A stretch of DNA of 64,000 nucleotides from the NCBI RefSeq assembly GCF_002025705.1, contig NZ_CP018846.1, positions 5,571,501-5,635,500 of the forward strand, in the 5' to 3' direction. The DNA comes from Pseudomonas putida. Its GTDB lineage: Bacteria > Pseudomonadota > Gammaproteobacteria > Pseudomonadales > Pseudomonadaceae. Under the pieces are notes generated by a model, which saw only the letters and a program-made list of their open reading frames with translations, had not been told where the DNA came from and did not search any database. Shown one piece after another: positions 15,852 to 23,903 of the stretch (position 1 is the first letter of the stretch; each line of letters begins with the position of its first letter). A program made the translations under genes and the position numbers.

Positions 15852-15870
15852 GGTAGTGAATCCCATTTTC
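15852..15870 (-). promoter_or_regulatory. Putative Fur box upstream of the iron-binding protein gene
   Basis: Read on the minus strand the site is GAAAATGGGATTCACTACC. It matches the 19-bp Fur consensus GATAATGATAATCATTATC at 13 of 19 positions and lies about 37 bases before the ATG. The score was counted by eye; the role fits the iron-uptake gene but is unproven. Confidence 0.4.
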
Positions 15871-15904
15871 CAGCTCATCTACCGAGCAGTTACCGGATGT
15901 TGCA

Positions 15905-16014
15905 AGGCCCGCTTTGCGACCCTCTCGCGACACAAGGCCGCTCCTACAGGAGACCGCAGCCCCGGCCTTGCCGGGGCGCCGGACCGGTCAGAAAGGGCTG
16001 CAAAGCAGCCCCAG
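15905..16014. repeat. REP and associated palindromes
   Basis: One REP core TCTCGCGACACAAGGCCGCT with flanking stems (GCAAGGCCCGCTTTGCGACC; GGGCTGCAAAGCAGCCCCAG). The right part is followed by the stop codon of the UbiH-family gene at 16020. A full inverted second core is not evident, so this may be a single REP with degraded partner. Confidence 0.7.
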
Positions 16015-16019
16015 CCATC

Positions 16020-17243
16020 TCAAGCCTTGGCCAGTTCCGGCAGATCCCCGGTCAACCCCAAAGCCTGGCGTACGAACATCGCCTTGGCTTCCGGCATCTG
16101 TTCCACCAGCTTCAAGCCGCTGTTTCGCAGCCAGCGCAATGGCAACGGATTGGCCTGGAACAATCGCTCGAAGCCTTCCATCGCCGCCATCAATGCCAGG
16201 TTGTGCGGCATGCGCCTGCGCTCATAACGGCTAAGCACTTTCACATCCGCCAACCGCTCACCGCGCTCGCAGGCCTTCTCCAGCACCTCGGCCAGCACCG
16301 CAGCATCAAGGAAGCCCAGGTTGACACCCTGCCCGGCCAACGGGTGAATGGTGTGCGCAGCATCGCCGATCAACACCAACCCTTCGTCCACGTAGCGCTT
16401 GGCATGGCGCTGGCGCAACGGCACGCAAACGCGCGGGTCGGCTTCCAGCACATCGCCCAAACGCCCCTCGAAAGCGCGCTCCAGGGCCTTGAGGAAGGCC
16501 TGTTCATCCAGTCCCATGATCTGCTCGGCCTGCTCCGGAGTCGTCGACCAGACGATCGAGCACCAGTCCTGCTTGCCGTCACGGGACAGCGGCAGAAACG
16601 CGAGCGGCCCCTCATCGGTGAAACGCTGCCAGGCGGTGGCCTGGTGCGCGGCACTGCAGCGCACGCTGGTGACGATCGCGTGGTGCAGGTAATCCCATTC
16701 GCGGGTCTCGCAGCCGGCCAGGCGGCGCACCGCCGAATTGGCGCCGTCTGCGGCCACTACCAGTGGCGTACGCAGTTGGCGACCATCGGCCAGGGTCAGC
16801 AGCCATTCGTCACCGGAACGGCGCAGCTGTTCCAGACGGGCATTGGGCAACAGGCCGATGTCGCTGTCGTGCAGGCGCTCCAGCAGACCATCCTGGACCA
16901 CCCGGTTCTCGACGATATGGCCGAGCACCTGGGCATGCACGCTGGCTGCCGAGAAATGAATCTGACCGGTACCGCTGCCATCCCATACATGCATGTCGGA
17001 ATACGGCGACACACGCCGGCTGGCGATGCCGTCCCAGGCACCGAGGCGTTCAAGGATACGCTGGCTGGCCGCCGACAACGCACTGACCCGCGGCTCGAAC
17101 GGGGCGGCGCCATCGAACGGTTTGACCGACAGCGGGCCGCCATCGAGCAGGAGAATTTCCAGGCCGCTGTGGCGAAGCGCCAGGGCCAGGGCGCTGCCGA
17201 CCATACCGGCACCGACAATCAACAGATCTGCGCGCATTTCCAT
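16020..17243 (-). CDS. UbiH/UbiF/VisC-family FAD-dependent hydroxylase
   Basis: 407-aa flavoprotein monooxygenase. The FAD-binding GxGxxG is in LLIVGAGMVGSALALALRHS near the N-terminus, and the second FAD motif is in LVLIGDAAHTIHPLAGQGVN near residue 300. It belongs to the family that hydroxylates the benzoquinone ring in ubiquinone synthesis (UbiI, UbiH, UbiF). Together with the second member at 17726-18925 it gives two hydroxylases in one cluster. Which ring position each acts on cannot be read from the sequence. It begins 3 bp after the hotdog gene stop, so it is the last gene of a coupled set. Confidence 0.92.
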   Translation of the reverse strand: MEMRADLLIVGAGMVGSALALALRHSGLEILLLDGGPLSVKPFDGAAPFEPRVSALSAASQRILERLGAWDGIASRRVSPYSDMHVWDGSGTGQIHFSAASVHAQVLGHIVENRVVQDGLLERLHDSDIGLLPNARLEQLRRSGDEWLLTLADGRQLRTPLVVAADGANSAVRRLAGCETREWDYLHHAIVTSVRCSAAHQATAWQRFTDEGPLAFLPLSRDGKQDWCSIVWSTTPEQAEQIMGLDEQAFLKALERAFEGRLGDVLEADPRVCVPLRQRHAKRYVDEGLVLIGDAAHTIHPLAGQGVNLGFLDAAVLAEVLEKACERGERLADVKVLSRYERRRMPHNLALMAAMEGFERLFQANPLPLRWLRNSGLKLVEQMPEAKAMFVRQALGLTGDLPELAKA

Positions 17244-17246
17244 GCC

Positions 17247-17729
17247 TTACGCCTGCCTCGCTTGCGGCTTGAGCCGCACGTATAGGGTTTTATCGACCCG
17301 TGCCACCAGCTCGCCGGCTTCGTCACGGATATCGACCTGCACACGCGGCAGGTACTTCTTGCCGCTGGCGGTCTGCCGGCGGATTTCGTCCAGCAGCGCG
17401 TCATCGACGTGGAATTCGGCGTACACCGTGCTCTTGCCCGGGGCGATGAAATCGATGCTGGCGGCTTTGTCCCAGACGATGTATTCGCGGCCCAGCTGCT
17501 CGATCAGCAACAGCATGTAGAACGGATCGACCATCGAGTACAGGCTGCCGCCAAACTGGGTGCCGACGTAGTTGCGGTTCCAACGGGTCAGCTTCATGCG
17601 TACCTTGACGCTGCGCATGTCCGGGCTGATGTGCTGGATACGGATGCCGGCACCGATGTATGGCGGGTAGAAGTTCAGCAGCCAGCGCAACATGCGCGCC
17701 CGGCGCGCCAGCCTGCGCGGGTTGCTCAT
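17247..17729 (-). CDS. DUF4442 hotdog-fold protein
   Basis: 160-aa protein MSNPRRLARRARMLRWLLNF with a hotdog-type core: NRNYVGTQFGGSLYSMVDPF followed by YMLLLIEQLGREYIVWDKAA and VDIRDEAGELVARVDKTLYV. The family resembles acyl-CoA thioesterases (PaaI-like) but the usual catalytic pattern is not obvious, and DUF4442 proteins are mostly uncharacterised. Its start overlaps the ubiH stop by 4 bp (ATGA) and its stop is 3 bp from the next hydroxylase, so it is firmly embedded in the ubiquinone-type operon. A role in quinone or lipid metabolism is only inference from context. Confidence 0.85.
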   Translation of the reverse strand: MSNPRRLARRARMLRWLLNFYPPYIGAGIRIQHISPDMRSVKVRMKLTRWNRNYVGTQFGGSLYSMVDPFYMLLLIEQLGREYIVWDKAASIDFIAPGKSTVYAEFHVDDALLDEIRRQTASGKKYLPRVQVDIRDEAGELVARVDKTLYVRLKPQARQA

Positions 17730-18925
17730 GCCTGGCCCCGCGGATCGGGGCGGGTACCGAGGCCCATGGCCTGGCGGGCAAACCAGCTTTTTGCCGGGGG
17801 CAGCAGGTCGAGCCCGAGCAGGCCGATATTGCGCCCGGCCGCCAGCAGCGGCTGGTTGCTGCCGAACAGGCGGGTGACCTGGTCGGAGAAGCCGATGGTC
17901 AGGGCCTGGTCGAGACGCTGGCGCTGGCGATAGGCCTGCAGACTGGCCAGGTCACCTGGCTGCTGCGGGCCTGCCAGCAGCGCATCGGCCAGCGATTGCA
18001 CATCACGCAGCGAGAGGTTGAAGCCTTGACCGGCGATCGGGTGCAGGCTGTGCGCCGCGTTGCCCAGTACCACCAGGTGTGGCCGCACCTGCTCTTCGGC
18101 CTCGATCAGCGCGAGCGGGTAAAGATGCCGGGCACCGACCTGACGCAGGGCGCCGAGGCGGTAGCCAAAGGCATCCTGCAACTCGCTCAGGAAGCTGCGT
18201 TCGTCGATTTCGGCCAGGCGCCGAGCGTCCATCCCCTGCCGCGTCCAGACCAGCGCGCAGCGGTTTTCCGGCAACGGCAGCAAGGCCATCGGGCCTTGTT
18301 CTGTGAAGCGCTCGAAGGCTTGGCCACAGTGGGCCTCGCCCGGGGTGATGTTGGCGATCAACGCGCTCTGTTCGTACGGAGTACGGCGCACATGAATGCC
18401 CAACTGCTCGCGCAGACCCGAGCGGCCACCGTCGGCCAGCACTGCAAGGTCGCACTCCAGGCTGGTGTCGTCGTCCAGCAGCAGGCGGTAGCCACCCTCG
18501 ATGGCCTGCATCGCCTTCACTTCGGCCGGGCAACGCCAGCTCACCACCTCACGGTCCAGCCCCTGCCACAGGCATTGGCCGAGCCAGGCATTCTCCACCA
18601 CGTAACCCAGGGCCGGCACGCCCTCTTCCATGGCATCCAGGCGGGTAGCGCCGAAACGGCCGCGGTCAGAGACCTGAATCTGCCGAATCGGCTCGGCGCG
18701 CGGGCTGATGGTTTGCCACAGGCCAAGGTGCTGGTAGATCTGCCGGGTGCCGAACGACAAAGCCGAGGAGCGTGCATCGTAGCTCGGCTGGAAGCTGTCG
18801 CCGGGAGCGAACGGCTCGATCAACAGGATTTTCCAGCCACGTGCCTTGGCACTGGCCTGCAGGGCCAGGGCCAGGCTCGCGCCAACCAGACCGCCGCCGA
18901 TGATCGCCAGGTTGACCCGACTCAT
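17726..18925 (-). CDS. ubiH: 2-octaprenyl-6-methoxyphenyl hydroxylase, UbiH
   Basis: 399-aa FAD-dependent hydroxylase of aerobic ubiquinone biosynthesis. It starts MSRVNLAIIGGGLVGASLAL with the dinucleotide-binding glycines, and carries LVVLGNAAHSLHPIAGQGFN near residue 290, the family FAD motif. Assignment as UbiH rather than another family member rests on its place directly downstream of pepP, the arrangement known in E. coli (pepP-ubiH) and Pseudomonas. Its ATG overlaps the pepP stop (ATGA, 18922-18925). Confidence 0.9.
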   Translation of the reverse strand: MSRVNLAIIGGGLVGASLALALQASAKARGWKILLIEPFAPGDSFQPSYDARSSALSFGTRQIYQHLGLWQTISPRAEPIRQIQVSDRGRFGATRLDAMEEGVPALGYVVENAWLGQCLWQGLDREVVSWRCPAEVKAMQAIEGGYRLLLDDDTSLECDLAVLADGGRSGLREQLGIHVRRTPYEQSALIANITPGEAHCGQAFERFTEQGPMALLPLPENRCALVWTRQGMDARRLAEIDERSFLSELQDAFGYRLGALRQVGARHLYPLALIEAEEQVRPHLVVLGNAAHSLHPIAGQGFNLSLRDVQSLADALLAGPQQPGDLASLQAYRQRQRLDQALTIGFSDQVTRLFGSNQPLLAAGRNIGLLGLDLLPPAKSWFARQAMGLGTRPDPRGQA

Positions 18926-20256
18926 GCCGCGTCCTTGCGCGCAGCCTGCATCAGCGCCTCGATCTCGGCGACTGTGCGGGGCACACCTGAAGTCAGAATT
19001 TCACAACCTTGCTTGGTCACTACCACGTCATCCTCGATCCTGATGCCGATGCCGCGCCATTTCTTCGCGACCTCCTGATTGTCGGCGGCAATGTAGATGC
19101 CCGGCTCGACCGTCAGCGCCATGCCGGGTTCCAGCACCCGCCACTCGCCGCCGACCTTGTATTCGCCGACATCGTGCACATCCATGCCCAGCCAGTGCCC
19201 GGCGCGGTGCATGTAGAAGGCCCGGTAGGCCTCGCTGTCGATCAATGCCTGCACCTCACCCTTGAGCAAGCCAAGCTCCACCAGGCCTTCAGTGATGACC
19301 TGCACGGTCGCCTCGTGGGCGTGGTTCCAGTGCTTGCCCGGGGCGATCTCGGCAAAGGCGGCAGCCTGGGCCTTGAGCACCAGCTCGTAAATGGCCTTCT
19401 GCTCGGGCGAAAAACGCCCGCTGACCGGGAAGGTACGGGTAATGTCGCTGGCGTAGCAGTCGATCTCGCAACCGGCATCGATCAGCACCAGGTCGCCGTC
19501 CTTGAGTGAGGCGTCGTTCTGCTGATAGTGCAGGATGCAGCCATTGCGCCCGGCGGCGACGATCGAACCATAGGCCGGCATCTTTGCCCCGCCCTTGCGA
19601 AACTCGTAGTCCAGCTCGGCTTCCAGGCTGTATTCATGCAACCCGGCCCGGCAGGCCTGCATGGCCCGCACATGGGCGCGCGCGGAGATATCTGCGGCAG
19701 CACGCATCACCTTCACTTCCGCCGCCGATTTATACAGGCGCATGTCGTGCAGCAGATGATCCAGCGCAACGAACTCGTTCGGCGGCTGCGCGCCGAGGCG
19801 CGCCTTGGAGCGGATCACATTGATCCAGTCCATCAGCCGGCGGTCGAACTCGGGGTTGCTGCCCATGGCGCTGTAGACCCGCTCGCGGCCTTCGATCAGG
19901 CCGGGCAGGATCTCGTCGATATCGGTGATCGGGAAGGCATCGTCCGCGCCGAAGTCACGCACAGCACCTTCCTGGCCGGCACGCAGCCCGTCCCACTGCT
20001 CGCGCTCAGGGTTGCGCTCGCGACAGAACAACACGTACTCGCCATGCTCGCGCCCGGGGATCAGCGCGATCACCGCCTCAGGCTCCGGGAAGCCGCTGAG
20101 GTACTGGAAATCGCTGTCCTGGCGGTACACGTGCTCGACGTCGCGGTTGCGGATGGCAACCGCGGCAGCCGGCAGGATGGCAATGCTGTTGGGGACCATC
20201 TGCGCCATCAGCGCCTTGCGCCGACGGGCATACTCGGCCTTGGGTATGTGGCTCAT
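18922..20256 (-). CDS. pepP: Xaa-Pro aminopeptidase (aminopeptidase P)
   Basis: 444 aa from the ATG at 20256 (MSHIPKAEYARRRKALMAQM); a longer in-frame opening reads through the preceding gene in the wrong frame and is rejected. M24 metallopeptidase that removes an N-terminal residue before proline. Metal ligands appear in order: LVLIDAGCEIDCYASDITRT (two Asp), HRAGHWLGMDVHDVGEY (His), MALTVEPGIYI (Glu) and GIGIRIEDDVVVT (Glu). The N-terminal creatinase-like domain is complete. It overlaps ubiH and follows the UPF0149 gene by 22 bp. Confidence 0.95.
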   Translation of the reverse strand: MSHIPKAEYARRRKALMAQMVPNSIAILPAAAVAIRNRDVEHVYRQDSDFQYLSGFPEPEAVIALIPGREHGEYVLFCRERNPEREQWDGLRAGQEGAVRDFGADDAFPITDIDEILPGLIEGRERVYSAMGSNPEFDRRLMDWINVIRSKARLGAQPPNEFVALDHLLHDMRLYKSAAEVKVMRAAADISARAHVRAMQACRAGLHEYSLEAELDYEFRKGGAKMPAYGSIVAAGRNGCILHYQQNDASLKDGDLVLIDAGCEIDCYASDITRTFPVSGRFSPEQKAIYELVLKAQAAAFAEIAPGKHWNHAHEATVQVITEGLVELGLLKGEVQALIDSEAYRAFYMHRAGHWLGMDVHDVGEYKVGGEWRVLEPGMALTVEPGIYIAADNQEVAKKWRGIGIRIEDDVVVTKQGCEILTSGVPRTVAEIEALMQAARKDAA

Positions 20257-20278
20257 GGGCAGAACTACCCCCGGTTGA

Positions 20279-20833
20279 TCAGTGCAGCGAAGGTTTTGGC
20301 GCGGGTGCGGCAGGCGCGGCCAGCTCCGTGTACAGCAACAGCGGTGCGACGCGCAGGTACTCCATGACCTCCATGTAGTCGCTCTCGCCGTCTTCGGATT
20401 CTTCGAGGGCTTCCTGGACCTGGGAAATGGCCACCAGGTCCTGCAGCACTTCCTTGGCTTCGGTAGACAGGTCCTTGCCACCTGCGTTCAGGCCAAAGCC
20501 GGTGATGAAGCCCTGGCACCACTGGCCCAGCGCCTCGGCGCGATCGGCAAGTGCGGCATCGTCGCTTGGCAGCAGCAGGACGATGGCCATGTCTTCGCCG
20601 TTCAGTTCGCCCTTGACCATCTCTTGCAGGCCGATCAGGGCATTGCGCACGGTGTCACCAGGTTCGGTTTCCAGCAGTTGGGCGGCATCGGCCAGCCAGG
20701 CCTCGGCATCGAAGCCTGCACCGGCACAGCTGCGCCCGATCAGCAGGCCGTGCAGCTCGGCAGGGGTTACAGGATGGCCATTGCTCGAAAGGAGCATGGC
20801 GAAGGCAACATAAGGCGATTGAGTATTAGGCAT
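20279..20833 (-). CDS. UPF0149/YgfB-family protein
   Basis: 184 aa, MPNTQSPYVAFAMLLSSNGH. Family features are TPAELHGLLIGRSCAGAGFD near the N-terminus and LGQWCQGFITGFGLNAGGKD in the second half, as in YgfB/YecA-like proteins. YgfB in Pseudomonas aeruginosa has been linked to regulation of ampDh3 and beta-lactam resistance; whether this copy does so is unknown. First gene of the set leading into pepP-ubiH, divergent from the gene at 20980 across 146 bp that must hold promoters for both directions. Confidence 0.9.
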   Translation of the reverse strand: MPNTQSPYVAFAMLLSSNGHPVTPAELHGLLIGRSCAGAGFDAEAWLADAAQLLETEPGDTVRNALIGLQEMVKGELNGEDMAIVLLLPSDDAALADRAEALGQWCQGFITGFGLNAGGKDLSTEAKEVLQDLVAISQVQEALEESEDGESDYMEVMEYLRVAPLLLYTELAAPAAPAPKPSLH

Positions 20834-20979
20834 GGTCGGCTAGGCGCCAGACGGCGCATTTGACTAGAATGAAGACCTTGTATCCTAGCACCGGCAGGCG
20901 CGCCAAGACCATCGGCACTGGCCGCCGCTGCGCAGGGAGAGGCATCATCGCAGGGTGATTCAACGACGGAGCGAATCGA

Positions 20980-21198
20980 GTGCAACCCACGCAAGAGAAC
21001 GACCTGCAAGCGCTGATGAGCCGGTTCGAGTTGCTGATTGAACGCGTCGAGCAACTAAAACGGCAAAATGCACTCCTAGTAGCTCAGGAAAAATCCTGGC
21101 GCGAGGAGCGCGCCCACCTCATCGAAAAGAACGAGATCGCCAAGCGCAAGGTCGAGTCGATGATTTTACGCCTGAAGGCCCTGGAGCAAGACTCATGA
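20980..21198 (+). CDS. Small coiled-coil protein (TIGR02449-like)
   Basis: 72 aa from a GTG at 20980 (MQPTQENDLQALMSRFELLI), with GGAG about 9 bases upstream. Almost the whole chain is a predicted coiled coil (ERVEQLKRQNALLVAQEKSW, REERAHLIEKNEIAKRKVES, MILRLKALEQDS). Its stop overlaps the zapA ATG (ATGA, 21195-21198), so the two are translationally coupled. The pairing suggests a division-related partner of ZapA, resembling ZapB in style; that role is inference. Confidence 0.88.
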   Translation: MQPTQENDLQALMSRFELLIERVEQLKRQNALLVAQEKSWREERAHLIEKNEIAKRKVESMILRLKALEQDS

Positions 21199-21515
21199 GT
21201 TCAAGCAATAGCGTCACCGTGCAGATCCTCGACAAGGAATATTCGATCATCTGCCCGCCGGAAGAGCGCAACAACCTGGTCAGCGCGGCGCGCTACCTGG
21301 ATGGCAAGATGCGCGAGATCCGCAGCAGCGGCAAGGTGATCGGTGCCGACCGCATTGCGGTCATGGCAGCGTTGAACATCACGCACGAAATGCTCCACCG
21401 CCAGGAAGATCGCAGCGACGCGCCGGTGAGTGGCACCAGCCGTGAACAGGTGCGTGACCTGCTGGAACGGGTCGATCAGGCTTTGTCCGACGATGCGGGT
21501 ACCAAAAACGGCTGA
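21195..21515 (+). CDS. zapA: Cell division protein ZapA
   Basis: 106-aa protein that bundles FtsZ filaments. The N-terminal globular part (VTVQILDKEYSIICPPEERN, NLVSAARYLDGKMREIRSSG) is followed by a C-terminal helix (DRIAVMAALNITHEMLHRQE) that forms the coiled coil. The tail DQALSDDAGTKNG is unstructured. It lies just before 6S RNA and the folate ligase gene, the order seen in many gammaproteobacteria. Confidence 0.94.
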   Translation: MSSSNSVTVQILDKEYSIICPPEERNNLVSAARYLDGKMREIRSSGKVIGADRIAVMAALNITHEMLHRQEDRSDAPVSGTSREQVRDLLERVDQALSDDAGTKNG

Positions 21516-21521
21516 GATTGG

Positions 21522-21527
21522 TATACT
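21522..21527 (+). promoter_or_regulatory. -10 element of the 6S RNA promoter
   Basis: TATACT lies 6-7 bases before the inferred 5' end of the RNA, 7 bases past the zapA stop. No good -35 hexamer is visible 17 bases further upstream. Confidence 0.6.
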
Positions 21528-21532
21528 GGCGC

Positions 21533-21712
21533 CACTCCCTGGGGGATGCGCCAGTCGGTTATGTCCCTGAGCCGATACGCACAACCACGGGGGTTGCACG
21601 CTGGGGCAGGTGTGCATGTCCGCCCGACGGAAAGCCTTAACGCCCCCTGCAATCTCCACCTTGAACTTTCGGGTTCAAGGGCTACACCGATAGCGGTCTT
21701 ATCGGGGAGCCT
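21533..21712 (+). ncRNA. ssrS: 6S RNA
   Basis: About 180 nt that binds sigma-70 RNA polymerase and mimics an open promoter. I recognise the Pseudomonas 6S sequence: ACTCCCTGGGGGATGCGCCA at the 5' end, TCGGTTATGTCCCTGAGCCG, the central asymmetric bulge flanks, GGTGTGCATGTCCGCCCGAC, the conserved TTGAACTTTCGGGTTCAAGG hairpin, and GGTCTTATCGGGGAGCCT at the 3' end pairing back with the start. It sits in the standard place between zapA and the formyl-THF ligase gene. End points are approximate to a few bases. Confidence 0.93.
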
Positions 21713-21721
21713 GATTCTTCC

Positions 21722-21742
21722 TGCCCAGCGCTCAGCTGGGCA
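21722..21742 (+). terminator. Hairpin downstream of 6S RNA
   Basis: TGCCCAGC and GCTGGGCA pair around a 5-base loop. No T-run follows, so it may be a processing or attenuation hairpin before the folate ligase gene rather than a full terminator. Confidence 0.45.
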
Positions 21743-21768
21743 ATCCGACACCTGGGATAGCCAGTGCC

Positions 21769-22377
21769 ATGACTGAAACTGCGCCGCTCACCCGCCCCCA
21801 GCTTCGTCGCCTGCTTCGCAATGCCCGCCGCGCCCTTACACCCGCCCAGCAACTCCAGGCCTCACGCGGCCTGTACCGCCAACTGGCACAGCACCCATTG
21901 TTCCGCCGCGCCCGGCATATCGCTTTGTACCTGCCCAATGACGGTGAAATCGACCCGCGTTTTCTGCTGCGCGAGGCTCAGCGCCGAGGCAAGCGCACCT
22001 ACCTGCCGGTGCTGCATGCCTGGCCGCGCACGCGCATGGTGTTCCAGCGTTTCGAACAGGGCGAAAAACTCAAGCGCAACCGCTTCCGTATTCCCGAGCC
22101 GTTGACCGATCGCCGGCGTCAGCGCCCAGTCTGGTCGCTGGACCTGATCCTGTTGCCGCTGGTCGGCTTTGATGAAGTTGGCGGGCGCCTGGGCATGGGC
22201 GGGGGTTTCTACGACCGCAGCCTGGCCTACCAGGCACGTCGCAAGACCTGGAAGAAACCACTGCTGCTAGGGCTGGCACATGAATGCCAGAAGGTCGAGC
22301 GACTGGCGCAGGCCAGTTGGGATGTACCACTGCAGGGCACGGTCAGCGACCGCGGCTGGTACCTGGCGCCGAACTGA
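21769..22377 (+). CDS. 5-formyltetrahydrofolate cyclo-ligase
   Basis: 202 aa; MTETAPLTRPQLRRLLRNAR. It converts 5-formyl-THF to 5,10-methenyl-THF with ATP. Motifs: ARHIALYLPNDGEIDPRFLL, then RRRQRPVWSLDLILLPLVGF and DEVGGRLGMGGGFYDRSLAY, which contains the nucleotide-binding GMGGGFYD loop. Its location directly after 6S RNA matches ygfA in E. coli; the transcript may be shared with the RNA. Confidence 0.95.
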   Translation: MTETAPLTRPQLRRLLRNARRALTPAQQLQASRGLYRQLAQHPLFRRARHIALYLPNDGEIDPRFLLREAQRRGKRTYLPVLHAWPRTRMVFQRFEQGEKLKRNRFRIPEPLTDRRRQRPVWSLDLILLPLVGFDEVGGRLGMGGGFYDRSLAYQARRKTWKKPLLLGLAHECQKVERLAQASWDVPLQGTVSDRGWYLAPN

Positions 22378-22396
22378 ACAGCGTGCGCGGGGGAAG

Positions 22397-22546
22397 TCAG
22401 CGTTGCTGTGGGTTGGCGTCGACCGGAGCCTGATAGGCGGTATCGAGCTTGCGCTCCCAGATACCCTGGGCATAACCGGTGGTGACCACACCAAGGCCAA
22501 AGATGAAGACCAGGATCCACAGTAGATCCGGTTTACGTTGATTCAT
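22397..22546 (-). CDS. Small single-pass membrane protein
   Basis: 49 aa from the ATG at 22546: MNQRKPDLLWILVFIFGLGV followed by VTTGYAQGIWERKLDTAY. One hydrophobic segment spans residues ~8-25, with a short polar tail ending in NPQQR. A purine-rich GGGGGG lies 12 bases before the ATG. A 97-aa in-frame extension exists but lacks a ribosome site. I do not know the function; it is convergent with the folate ligase gene across only 19 bp. Confidence 0.6.
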   Translation of the reverse strand: MNQRKPDLLWILVFIFGLGVVTTGYAQGIWERKLDTAYQAPVDANPQQR

Positions 22547-22724
22547 CGAAGAATGCCCCCCTAGGCATACGTTCAGGCTCGGCGACCTTCTAGGTGCCGC
22601 CGGAGCGTCTAGCTTTAAAATCGGCGCATTTTCCGACAACCTGAGTCCACACGCAAACGTTGACGCCAACCGGCTGTCGGTTTCGTGCAACAGGTTATTT
22701 CAAACCTTTTCAGGAGCAGTATCC

Positions 22725-23177
22725 ATGGCCTATTGGCTGATGAAATCCGAGCCCGACGAGCTCTCGATCGAAGGCCTGGGCCGCCTGGGCGAGGCGCGCT
22801 GGGATGGCGTACGCAACTACCAGGCGCGCAACTTCATGCGGGCCATGAGCGTAGGCGACGAGTTCTTCTTTTACCACTCCAGCTGCCCACAGCCTGGCAT
22901 TGCCGGCATCGCCCGTATCACCGCAGCGGCCTACCCGGACCCGACGGCACTGGACCCGGAAAGCCACTACTTCGACGCCAAGGCCAATGCCGAGAAGAAC
23001 CCGTGGAGCGCAGTGGACGTGGCCCACGTGAAGACATTCCGGCAAGTGCTGGGGCTGGGTTTGCTGAAGCAGCAAAGTGCGCTGGCAGAGTTACCGCTGG
23101 TTCAGAAAGGCACGCGGTTGTCGGTGATGCCGGTCACTGAAGAGCAGTGGGCGGCGATCATTGCGCTGGCGCGCTGA
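22725..23177 (+). CDS. EVE-domain protein (thymocyte nuclear protein 1-like)
   Basis: 150 aa covering a whole EVE domain, MAYWLMKSEPDELSIEGLGR, then WDGVRNYQARNFMRAMSVGD and EFFFYHSSCPQPGIAGIARI. The signature WDGVRNYQARN and the FYHS segment are classic. EVE domains are PUA-like and bind modified cytosine or other modified bases in DNA or RNA; the target of this housekeeping version is not known. CAGGAG precedes the ATG. Confidence 0.93.
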   Translation: MAYWLMKSEPDELSIEGLGRLGEARWDGVRNYQARNFMRAMSVGDEFFFYHSSCPQPGIAGIARITAAAYPDPTALDPESHYFDAKANAEKNPWSAVDVAHVKTFRQVLGLGLLKQQSALAELPLVQKGTRLSVMPVTEEQWAAIIALAR

Positions 23178-23190
23178 ATTGCTTGCCGAC

Positions 23191-23312
23191 TGTGGGAGCG
23201 GCCTTGTGTCGCGATAGGGCCGCGACGCGGCCCCCAGGGTCTGTGACTCACCGGTAATTGCCGGGGCTGCTACGCAGCCCTTTCGCGACACAAGGCCGCT
23301 CCTACAGGACTC
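23191..23312. repeat. REP pair
   Basis: Inverted copies GGGAGCGGCCTTGTGTCGCG and TTTCGCGACACAAGGCCGCT, about 60 bases apart, with GC-rich side stems. It lies between the convergent EVE gene and the FliL-like gene. Confidence 0.88.
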
Positions 23313-23329
23313 AACCTGGGTATGTTGAG

Positions 23330-23734
23330 CTACTGCACAATCAGGTTGTTGAACAGCAGATCCTCGACAATCGGCTTGCCCTCTTCCGATTCCATCACCT
23401 GCTGCACCTGTTTCAACGCTTCCTGACGCAGTTTTTCCTTGGCGTCGACATTGCTCATGCTATCTACAGTCTGCTGGGTGAACAGTGCCACCAGCTGGTT
23501 GCGGATCAGCGGCTCCTGGTGCTTGACCGCAGCAGCCGCGGCGTCGCCGGTCACACGCAGGGCCACATCGGCCTTGTACACGCGCAGCTTGGGGCTGCCA
23601 TCGAGGGCATAGTTGCCAACGAAGGGCGGGCTCAGGGTGATGTAGGAAACCTTCGGCTCCCCTTCCTTGGCTTCCTCGGCCATGGCCGCCGCTGGCAGCA
23701 TCAGCGCCAGTACCATCAAGATCCACGCTTTCAC
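23330..23734 (-). CDS. FliL-like periplasmic/membrane-associated protein
   Basis: 134 aa from a GTG at 23734 (MKAWILMVLALMLPAAAMAE), with GGAGC 7 bases upstream. An N-terminal signal peptide or anchor is followed by a FliL-type domain: VSYITLSPPFVGNYALDGSP, YKADVALRVTGDAAAAAVKH, PLIRNQLVALFTQQTVDSMS. FliL itself aids flagellar stator function. No flagellar genes are nearby, so this is more likely a FliL-like paralogue of unknown role. Confidence 0.8.
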   Translation of the reverse strand: MKAWILMVLALMLPAAAMAEEAKEGEPKVSYITLSPPFVGNYALDGSPKLRVYKADVALRVTGDAAAAAVKHQEPLIRNQLVALFTQQTVDSMSNVDAKEKLRQEALKQVQQVMESEEGKPIVEDLLFNNLIVQ

Positions 23735-23903
23735 GAATTCGCTCCTAGAAACAGTTGGCGCCAGCTTACCCAGCATGTCGCTCAAACCCAAGCCCGGGCT
23801 TGTGCCGGCACTTATGCCCGCACATCAAGGTGGGCCATGCTCGTTGACCCGGCAATCGACACTCCTACACTTATCGGCCACTACACGCAAAGGAATAGCC
23901 CCG

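Noticed and set aside
15837..19078. Two long plus-strand frames opposite the ubiH-type genes
   Set aside because: Antisense shadows without ribosome sites; both hydroxylases on the minus strand have full family motifs.
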